In this document: positions 55,991 through 64,000 of the stretch, in pieces
How the letters are laid out: each line of letters begins with the position of its first letter
How positions within the stretch are numbered: the first letter of the stretch is position 1
From: Guyanagaster necrorhizus
Taxonomy: Eukaryota; Basidiomycota; Agaricomycetes; Agaricales; Physalacriaceae
DNA length: 64,000 nt
Direction of reading: 5' to 3'
Assembly (NCBI RefSeq): GCF_019112545.1
Contig: NW_025064881.1
Span: 162,088 to 226,087, forward strand
Position numbers and translations under genes: made by a program
Notes under the pieces: generated by a model
Database searches by the model: none
What the model was told of the DNA's origin: nothing
What the model saw: only the letters and a program-made list of their open reading frames with translations

Positions 55991-57519
55991 AATGCTTATT
56001 GTTTAATGATAGACAAGGCAAGTATCTCACTGTGAGCTCTCTTGCCTTGTTTATGTTACGACGAACTCGTGGGAGAACGTCCTAGGCCTTAGGCTGTTTT
56101 ATCAGCATTAGCCTTGCGGCCAAAATGGTAAGACTCTATTGCATTTGATCTGTGCGTACTACCGTATCGTAAAAGTCGCTCGCTTACCATGTCATCAGAT
56201 CCAATTTAATATGTACATCGTCTGTTCCACAGTCCATCGTTACGCGAACAAGTTTTCTGGTACACGCTGTCAAAACAGCATAGACTGCCGTGGGATATTA
56301 CAGCGTCGTCCATCAACGCCCATTCAACTTTGCGGAAATTTGGGCTGGCAGCGAGGGGGTAGGCGTTACGAGAAACTATGACAGGATCGAGGTAAATATA
56401 ACGCTGAATTACGACATAAGGCACCCGTTGCTAATTGTAGTGGGGAAATTTCTTCATGTTCAGCGATTTAATCGGATCCATACACAGGCAGCTCCCGCTC
56501 GAATTGATGAAGAGCTGAATTCCAACCCCATCTAAGCACTGCCTTCGGAAACTTCCCGAAATCCGTAGACGGTTTTAGAACAGCGTATAGTGTTTTCTTC
56601 CCCACTGTAGCCTCGTGAGTCGTTTCCGTAGGTGAATAATCGGCGAAGAAAGAGGTAAGAGCACAAAAATCAACATGGTACCACTAGGTCGCCGTCTACC
56701 AAGATGCCCGGAGTGGCCAAAAGAACCTTCTGATATCATACTTGCATCAGAACTCCAATCATAGCGCCATGTCAGGCGCTCAGTGTCCAAAAATGATCTT
56801 ATATTCACTGGGGGAAAATAGAGGCTTGTTAGCCAGAAAGCCGGGTAGGAAGCACAGAGAGAAAGGGAAGTATTAGGAATTCTCAAGGGAGGACCGAAAG
56901 TATACGAAAATAGGCGACCATGAGGGTAATTAGCTAAGTCCTTTCGGGGTAAACGCTCGTGGTGACCGCAGTCGTGGGAATATCTCCCGGTCCCAAAACT
57001 CCCGGTTCCCTTCTTGGTAGCGAACCACCACCGCGTCCCCTGCATACAGCGAGCTCGCCGTTATCCACAGCGAGCACAACACTCAAAACAGCCCGGAACA
57101 ACTCCATTAAAACCAACCCCGTGCAAAAAGGGGCCCCAAAGGGTTCCGGTCCAACCGAAGCCCCCCCCTCCAACAACCGCCAAGGGCCGAATTTCCCAAA
57201 GAACAACCCCCGCCGAACCCGCCTTAACGTCCCCAAAAAACCCCTCAAACAAGGGTTCCCGGCCCCGACAACCAAGTCAACCAACCAAAAAACCGCCGCA
57301 ACCGAAGGCCCCAACCCCAAGGGGTCTCTAAAAACACACAGAACAGAGAACAGCGTTCCCATATCTTTTTTTTTCATATCACATCTGTATCAGTCTCAAC
57401 AAAATACCAGATACCATCCTCTCGAGCAGTGATCCCATCTTTCATCTGTCATATCTTGGTGAGGAACACATTCCTTTCAGATCTGTCCTTTCTCTTACCT
57501 TGATGTTGTAGCATCTACC
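55991..57519. other. Gene-free region including an artefact-like T-poor segment
   Basis: 56,000-56,980 has no supported gene. 56,985-57,340 is strikingly poor in T and full of short homopolymers of A, C and G, unlike the rest of the window, and looks like a poor-quality read tail (see findings). 57,360-57,519 is the promoter side of the next gene, with a T run at 57,366-57,374. Confidence 0.5.
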
Positions 57520-58959
57520 ATGTCTTCCTTTGGGTTTGTATTGCGTGGCGCTGTGCAGCGGAGAAGACAACACAAGCCATCGGCTTTCCAACCAATCGAA
57601 TGCCTTGTAACTCGTACGACGACACGCCCCGAACTTCCGCCGGAGGTCTGGATGCTTGTCATCCGATTTGCGACCTGTTCTTACCCTGACCCCCTCGACA
57701 CTTCGCGGCCCGTTTCGTTTCTGGATCCACCCCATGTCACTCAGTTGCGACTAGCGTCGTATTATGCGACGATGGATCAAAAGCTATCTCTATGCAGGGT
57801 CAGCAGGCAATGGAGGGAGTGGGCGACTGAGTTCTTGTACGAGTTCGTTTGGGTCAATCGTGCTGGACATGCTCGACTCCTCGCTCGTACCTTGGAAACA
57901 CCGGAAGGCAAGGGTCACGGTCGCTGGATTAGGAGGCTCCACATCGAGACCATGACGTTGGACAAGTGCAACCCTTCGCATCTCCGTATTATCCTCGACG
58001 CCTCGCCTGATCTTGCCATCTACTCGGACCATCGATCCATTCGCCTCACCGTCTTTTCCGTCAACTCTCCTCTCGAGGAGACATGCACGCCTGATGACCT
58101 CTTCCAGTCGCTACCGACCAACCTCCGTCGTCTGTCATGGACGTCGTACGAAGCGTCTCCGACTCCTACCATACCTCTCTTTTCTGTTCTACACAATCTC
58201 ACTTTCCTTGAATTGCACTTCTATGCACCCATGCGCTCGTCATTTGCTATCTCCTCACCACCACCTGTAACTCCCACGCAGACATTCTATCTTCCTCAGC
58301 TGCAGACCCTCAAAACGTCGCTTTGCTCGAATACTTTTGAGCTTCTCTCCACCTGGATCCTTCCGGCGCTGTGCAACCTATCGCTTATCTCACCTGACTT
58401 CAGCTACTCTTCCCCCGGCTTCCTTGCGTTCTTCTCCGCTCATGGGGCGAAGATAAACCAGCTGGAACTCGGTCATTCGTCATCCAATATCCTTGAAGAG
58501 CACTACATTACCCCCACGCAACCAGTCTCGGTGCGGCCGATCCTTGCGTCGCTTCTCCCGAACATGACCGAGTTCATCTGTTCTGCAGATGCTGAGTGGA
58601 ACTGGGAGAGCCCAGACTGGATTGCGCCACATGTACTCCTTCCGTCTCATCCGCGGCTGCAGCTTATCGGAGTCCGTGACATCGGGCGAGGGAATTGGCT
58701 GCTGATTGAGCAGATGCGGAGCCTACTGAGGCGCGATGCGTTCCCTTCCTTGCGGTATGTCAGGGACATGGGTCCCGGGTTGCTCAAGGTTCGGAGCGGC
58801 CTCGAGCCTGACATTGACCTGATGTTGTTTTGGAGAGCTGTCTGGGATAGCTGTGGAGGTCGAGGTGTGTGGTTGGAGGATCTTGAAGGTATCAATTTCG
58901 TTGCGAGGGATTGGAAGAGACTGGGTTTTAATGTCCCATCGCCTTCAGATGCTGTCTAG
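57520..58959 (+). CDS. F-box-like domain protein, 479 aa, single exon
   Basis: Residues 37-52 read PELPPEVWMLVIRFAT, the F-box-like opening, followed by KLSLCRVSRQWREWATEFLY, which completes the helical pattern. The remainder has regularly spaced hydrophobic blocks (LPQLQTLKTSL, LPALCNLSLI, LPNMTEFICSA) of leucine-rich character, as in many Agaricomycete F-box proteins. It would act as a substrate receptor in an SCF ubiquitin ligase. No intron is needed. Start at 57,520 is the first ATG in frame after a C/T-rich leader. Confidence 0.82.
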   Translation: MSSFGFVLRGAVQRRRQHKPSAFQPIECLVTRTTTRPELPPEVWMLVIRFATCSYPDPLDTSRPVSFLDPPHVTQLRLASYYATMDQKLSLCRVSRQWREWATEFLYEFVWVNRAGHARLLARTLETPEGKGHGRWIRRLHIETMTLDKCNPSHLRIILDASPDLAIYSDHRSIRLTVFSVNSPLEETCTPDDLFQSLPTNLRRLSWTSYEASPTPTIPLFSVLHNLTFLELHFYAPMRSSFAISSPPPVTPTQTFYLPQLQTLKTSLCSNTFELLSTWILPALCNLSLISPDFSYSSPGFLAFFSAHGAKINQLELGHSSSNILEEHYITPTQPVSVRPILASLLPNMTEFICSADAEWNWESPDWIAPHVLLPSHPRLQLIGVRDIGRGNWLLIEQMRSLLRRDAFPSLRYVRDMGPGLLKVRSGLEPDIDLMLFWRAVWDSCGGRGVWLEDLEGINFVARDWKRLGFNVPSPSDAV

Positions 58960-60488
58960 TATGCTTCTTTGTTATTGCTGTCGTTGTCATTGTTTTCTTG
59001 TATCCACCCTATCTATTTGTTGGACGTTCTTTCGTATACAGGTTTCTTTCTTTTCCCCTTTCTGGGCACCCACTGTATACTGACAGAATACGTATATGCA
59101 TTTTTTGCTTTCTCTCTTATGTTTGGATTGGTCATGGGGGTGGCGGTTCACTGCGTGCCGTCCCGCAGGACCACGTAAAAGGCAGCTCTGGTCAACGAAG
59201 AATTAGAGTGAATATATTACAGGCTCGGCGCTGCCTCATCCCTGTCGTTTTGTTCGAGATAGATGAATTCATGGTTACTTTGGGACAGACTCTTCCAGTT
59301 GTAGGTACGTCTGTTGGCTTCCTTGGTACACCATCGACTTTTCCGTACCTTGGGCTTGGGCTTCTTCTCTTCGCATGCTAGATCTAAATCAAGTGTCTTT
59401 TTTTTTTCTGGGAATGCAAATTCGCAGATACGGTTTATGCGACCTGATTGTGGCTCAGGGCGACCCTCCATAAACCCTAAACGCTGCTTTTCATTGGAGG
59501 GGGGTATGTATTTTGATCATCGAGATGTCGTGGGCCTCGAATAAGAAGGGCGGGGGCGGTGGTTCTTCTTGATGTGACAAGCGACCGCTTGACTCAGATT
59601 AGGATACTTACAAGCCTGCGACTGAAGCATTCGTTTAGTGGAAATGACTCAGACAAAGAGCAAGGCAGATCAAGGTCTGGCACCCACCACGAGCACCCAC
59701 TCAATATTCTCGGTGTGTTGGTTTGGCCTAGAGATGATGTGTATGGATGGACGGGTCGAACTCGAGGATCTTGGGACTGGTATCAGATCGCCTAGCGTGC
59801 TATTTATTTTAGTGGTAGTAAATTTACAAATGCCCTAACTCGTCTACGATCCAATATGAAATTTTGTCTCCCCCGATAAAAACTGGGTGTGGCGCCCTGA
59901 ATCTGCGCTGCTAATGCCCACGTGCTGTAATGGCCCTTTGGAGAATGATGCACAAAATCTGGAAAAGCATCTCTCGATTTCTCCGGCTCGGGGTTTTCTC
60001 TAGACTAAGACCGATGGCCAAGCTTCCTCACAGCATACAGCCATGGGGATCACCGATCTAAGGTGGAAGAAGTTGTCCGTGCCATAGATAAAGGAAGAGT
60101 TGGAGGGGGGCAGAGGAAGGATCCAATGCAGCTCGGACTCATGTGAGTCTGAGTAACTGGAAGTATAAATCATTTGCAACCTCCAACAAACTCAAACATT
60201 TCAGCAGCATTTTCAGTTGATCTCACCCAGAAGTGCCAAAGGATTCATCTGAATCAACTCCCTTCCAAGTTGAAACATTGAGCATGTGATTGTCCTGAAA
60301 GGGTACTTATATCAGCCTTCGGTCTCACCGTGACTCGCCTCCAAACCACCATCTCCTCGTCGTCTCTGGCACAACGACGCAACGCCTGTATAAGAAATAT
60401 CATCTTTTCTGCTGCAGTAGGTTTCTATAATCCTACCAGTGTCTTGTCTTTCGCTTTCAACCGTGTACTTGATAAACTCGTGTAAAAT
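58960..60488. other. Intergenic region between F-box-like gene and TFIIB gene
   Basis: The first part is T-rich 3' untranslated sequence of the F-box-like gene. Open frames at 58,998-59,838 have no recognised domain. 60,160-60,488 is the TFIIB promoter and leader, with the ATG at 60,489. No TATA box is obvious. Confidence 0.5.
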
Positions 60489-61600
60489 ATGGACTACGCC
60501 CAAGTATTCGCCCAAGCATTTGCCCTCGCACAGTTTCAAGCACCACCACCGCCGACATTCTTGCCTGACCTCGCTGTTCGCCTCATCTGTCCCGAATGCA
60601 AAGACCCCCACCCTCAGATCGCTGAAGAGTTTAGCTCCGGCGACCTCGTTTGTCGTACTTGTGGATTGGTACTGGGCGACCGTATTGTAGATACCCGGAG
60701 TGAATGGCGTGTATGTTCCGGTTCTGAGTATTTTCTCATTCTACAAATTGAAAATTTTTGATCTAATAGACGTTTGCCAATGACGAAAGAGATGATGATC
60801 CATCTCGTGTCGGTGCGGCTAGCGATCCGTTGATGGAGGGCATGGAACAGCTGGACACGGCGATCAGTTTCAGGGATGGCAGGAACGGACTCTCTCGAGA
60901 ACTTCGGCGCGCCCAGTCCCGAGGACAAGGCTCGCGGCAAGAGCAAAATCTTATGGTGGCATTCCGCGACATCTCTAGCTGGTGTGACCAGATCTCTCTT
61001 CCGAAAGTCGTAAGCGATACTGCCAAGCAAATTTTCAAGCACGCTGAGCAAGGACAAATTCTCCGGGGCAAACCTACGGATGCTATCATCGCAGCTTGTA
61101 TCTTCATTGCATGCAGACAGGCGCATGTGCCGCGAACGTTCCGAGAGATGTGTGATCTCACGCGTGTCTCGAAGAAAGTTCTCGGGCAGTGTTATAAATC
61201 TCTTGAACACTCTTTCAATCTCACAGTTGGAGCCTCGGCAACACACCCATCATTAGCACCGTCCATTGGCCCAGAGTCCCTCGTCGGGCGTTATTGCAAC
61301 CACCTGGATCTTCCTCCAAATTTCCAGGTCATATGCTCCGATATTATCATGGCCGCGCGTGAGTTGGGCATTGGTCATGGAAGGAGTCCTGTTTCTATTG
61401 CAGGCGGAGCTATATACTTCACTTGTCTTTTGCTTGGGAAGCCAAAGTCCACGAGAGACATCGGTGCCGTTGCCGGTGTTAGTGAAGGGACAATTAAGCT
61501 CGTCTATCGCTCATATCTTGTGGAGAAGGACAAACTAGTGAAACAGAAGTGGATTGACGACGGGAAGGCCAACCCGGATAACCTGAAAGGCGCTGTATAG
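60489..61600 (+). CDS. SUA7: Transcription initiation factor TFIIB, 350 aa
   Basis: Exon 1 60,489-60,710 and exon 2 60,770-61,600, intron gtatgt to taatag (59 bp); 1,053 bases in all. The zinc ribbon uses C34, C37, C55 and C58 (CPEC, CRTC). The B-reader/linker has the hallmark DTRSEWRTFANDE, spanning the splice junction. Two cyclin-like repeats cover about 135-220 (KQIFKHAEQGQILRGKPTDA) and 240-325 (SPVSIAGGAIYFTCLLLGKP, GVSEGTIKLVYRSY). TFIIB bridges TBP at the promoter and RNA polymerase II and sets the start site. Length and domains match the fungal family; the gene looks intact and is expected to be essential. Confidence 0.97.
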
Positions 61601-62835
61601 ACCGTTCATTTTTTTCATTTCCTTCGTTTATGGATAAGTCGCTCTGCGATGTATCTATGTACTCATTTTGCATAACTCACGTAAAATATTAATATTTATT
61701 GGACATATCTTAGCGAGCCGACACGAATAAGTATTTTCAGGTAGTAGGTGTAGGACAAATATAAAAAGTCATCAGATCATCTTCTTTTTGCACCCTATTT
61801 GCGCTTCGTGCTCCCGCCCGACGACTCTCTACCGAGAGCAATACCTCCTCTGCCTTTGCTTGCGAATCTTACAGCCTTCCGAATATTGACGACACCGTCT
61901 CCAGATGGCGGAGCTGCTGTCGTCTTTTTGGCGTCGCTTTTCATTTTGGATTAGCAGTGCCAGGGATGCGTTCTTTTCATGTTCAACAGGTTGCTCATTG
62001 GCATCGAACTAAAGCCTTTGTATCAGATAGATGGTGGCAAGCACTAAACAATTTTTGACCTTCCGTTTCACACCACGGATTTTCTTTTCGCCCTCGAGTT
62101 TTTTGTCGGAGCGACCCGTACCTGCGGTGCTTATCCGTGCTGAAGAAAGTGATCTGGTTATCTCCTTCTTCCGTTGCTCGCGAGGATTTGTGTCTGCTAC
62201 TGAGGACGAAGGGCCCTGTGCACACCCGTTGACACGCTGCAGCCATTCTCGCCAAGGCGTATCCTTCATGATGTTCCAAGCGTGTGCTCTGCCTCGATAT
62301 CTGCATTCTCCGAAACTGGAGAACGCTTAACTACTGCCAAACGACGTCCCTGCGATGGGCGATGACCTTCCTCCACAATTAGAAGCATCACCGTTTCTGA
62401 TACTGGCCTTTGCTGCAGTACTGACCTCTCTTGCTTGGTTCAATTTGGGTACTACTTCTCCGCATATACTAAGAATTTTCTGGCTAGCTTCCATTCTGAG
62501 AGGGATGATTTGCCGTGCGACATGGATTTATTGCCGGCACTGGCTTGCGTCGCCGGCGCCGGCACTGCGCACTGGAAATACTAGCTCTTAAAGCGCCCAT
62601 GGAAGGACTGCAGATTTCGGCAGCCCTTGATGCCTCTGACCGTACCTTAGGTCCTATCCAGCAATGTAAAGTTGATCGTGAGCTTGGCCTATTATCTAGT
62701 TGGAGATATCAGTAGATAATTAAGTGCACTCTTGTTATGCTAGAGTCCTCCTAGATCCCGAGGGATGTCCGGATCCTCTCTGGTAGCACAAACAGTAGCG
62801 GTAATATTCTACCTCCTTGGTTGGTATACCGAATA
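61601..62835 (-). other. Possible small minus-strand gene, not resolved
   Basis: Minus-strand pieces look coding: SSFGECRYRGRAHAWNIMKD (about 62,320-62,260), TPWREWLQRVNGCAQGPSSS, a basic stretch KKIRGVKRK near 62,075, and a basic C-terminus GGIALGRESSGGSTKRK ending at about 61,800. They lie in two frames separated by an intron-like stretch with a CTAAT branch motif near 61,950. The start and all splice sites could not be fixed, and the family is not recognised. A small nuclear protein is a guess from its basic composition. Confidence 0.35.
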
Positions 62836-64000
62836 CAGTTGACTATCTCACAATGCATATGGTCGGGAGACACCAAAACTGTATGCATTTATAGATTTAT
62901 GCAGAACCAAAATAGCACGTGATGTGACATGTGACTTTATGTGACAACGTCGTCATTTCCCCAAAATGCTGTCAGTGGCTTTTGGGTCAGCTTTCCATGC
63001 ATCTCCTTGAATAATGCCCCTCTCAACTTCCTCAGCTGTGGTACTAATCCACCCTGGTCACCTTGTGAAACACAAAATGCCTCCAGCTTTTGAATAAGCT
63101 CAAATCCTTCCCTTGTAGTTATCAAGGTCTGTTCTTCCTCACCCTCCTCTTCCTCTTCTTCCTCCTCCTCATCGTCAATGACAGTTATTTCCCCATTTTC
63201 TACTGCAATATCATGCTTGACAGCAGCAACAATCTCCTCATCTGTTGGCATCGCCTCAAGATCTTCAGTATATTCTTCTGCAATAGAGTTAACCATCTCT
63301 TCAATGGTTGGAATGGGACCAAACATGCGATTTCATTGTTTCAATTCGACAAGATGGTCCTTCAACATTATCTCTGCTGTCTGGAGCTGTTGAATGGGGG
63401 CAATTTGGGTGGGAGGTGTGTTCATTTTTGACTGTGACGAAGAAGCCAACTGATTGACTGCCTCCAGTGCTTTACCAACGTCATTCTCTGCATTCATAAC
63501 GGCCATAAGAGCAGGACGCCAGTCAGCATCAGCATATTGGTTTCCAAGCAGATTCTGCAATGCCTGTTCGATCCCTGGAAGCATGTATTTGTCTGTTGAG
63601 GCAAAGTCACAAACAAGGTTCCATGCAGACTTGAGGAGTGAGGCATCTTGGAAATCATTGGATGGTGTGGTAGACTGTGACTCGGATGCATTGTCAGGCA
63701 TTATACCAGTGTGTTTCCAGCAGTTTGCTATTGTTTCACTGCTGACATTTGCCCAAGCATCACGAGCGATAGTCATAGCTTCAAGGAGATCAAGCTTGAA
63801 GATCTCAGACTCTCCAAGATCATCGAGATCAAGTGCACGGATACACATGGCATTCCGATAATGTGCCTTGAAGCAGCGGATAATACCAGCATCTAGCGGC
63901 TGAACATATGGAGTCATATTGGGCTCGAAGAACTCCAGCTTTGTGTTATGGGGTGTATAAGCGATGGAATGCCCTCGAAAGTTGTCCAAGGTCAGCAGAA
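62836..64000 (-). mobile_element. pogo-type DNA transposon B (partial, CpG-retaining)
   Basis: Begins CAGTTGACTATCTCACAATGCAT after TA (62,834-62,835), the same terminal repeat as pogo A, and continues to the window end. The body aligns with 9,105-10,265 of pogo A over its whole length. Unlike pogo A it keeps many CpGs, which makes it the less decayed copy and a reference for the decay in the other. Confidence 0.9.
62937..63989 (-). pseudogene. pogo B transposase, C-terminal part
   Basis: Reads LDNFRGHS (second catalytic Asp) at the window edge, QPLDAGIIRCFKAHYRNAM (third Asp), a helical region and the acidic run VIDDEEEEEEEEEGEEEQ, ending DDVVT. One in-frame TGA near 63,330 splits it after VELKQ; pogo A has CAA there, so the ancestor was probably CGA. 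The catalytic N-terminal half lies outside the window, so overall intactness is unknown. Confidence 0.87.

Noticed and set aside
57056..57120. Cloning-vector contamination (lac region) in the T-poor segment
   Set aside because: Short resemblance only, with many gaps and mismatches. Suspicious but not demonstrable without a search.
56959..57432. Pro/Lys/Thr-rich 158-codon frame
   Set aside because: Lies on the T-poor artefact-like segment, where absence of T removes stop codons and creates open frames by default.
1..64000. CRISPR array, riboswitch, rRNA or bacterial operon
   Set aside because: No regularly spaced short repeats, no rRNA sequence and no clustered unspliced genes. Introns and retrotransposons show a eukaryotic nuclear genome.

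Overview
The window is nuclear DNA of a filamentous basidiomycete, most likely a mushroom-forming Agaricomycete. The evidence is short 50-65 bp GT-AG introns, F-box-like and HET-type proteins, a DUF6593-type small protein, a basidiomycete trypsin-like protein family, and LTR retrotransposons and pogo transposons decayed by CpG mutation. The species cannot be named from sequence alone.

Layout. (1) 1-31,095 is a stack of nested transposable elements with almost no CpG dinucleotides. A Ty3/Gypsy element (Gypsy A, 1-7,854) lies against a minus-strand Copia element (Copia A, to 19,470). Copia A is split by a pogo-type DNA transposon (9,105-17,353), which is itself split by a second Gypsy copy (Gypsy B, 10,890-16,738). 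A solo LTR (17,516-18,046) also sits in Copia A. Next to it is Copia C (19,475-30,544), interrupted by the younger Copia B (20,500-25,438, with a 450-N assembly gap) and by two solo LTRs. Most insertions keep target-site duplications, and coding frames rejoin exactly when inserts are removed. (2) 30,655-34,303 and 52,435-55,990 are two copies of a ~3.5 kb repeat of unknown class, mostly in inverted orientation, flanking ~18 kb of low-copy sequence. (3) 34,304-52,434 holds a decayed or atypically spliced trypsin-like gene, a HET-type pseudogene, a four-exon mitochondrial RRM-like gene (379 aa), a MAPR/Dap1 cytochrome-b5-like gene (181 aa), a DUF6593-like gene (185 aa), an F-box-like gene (406 aa) and long stretches without recognisable genes. 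(4) 56-62.8 kb has an artefact-like T-poor segment, a second F-box-like gene and the general transcription factor TFIIB gene (350 aa). (5) 62,836 to the end is a second pogo copy that still has its CpGs.

The most informative signals come from comparing copies. The pogo pair shows CGA codons turned into TGA or CAA. The ~3.5 kb repeat pair shows that the CpG-depleted domain ends abruptly at about 31,096 inside one repeat copy. The Gypsy LTR and leader carry a matched TATA / start-site / primer-binding arrangement that predicts self-primed reverse transcription. Two 1,817-bp insertion copies form an inverted repeat, and the segment between them appears to have flipped, because flipping it back restores one continuous gag gene.

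All introns, domains and joins were read by eye. No database search or alignment program was run.
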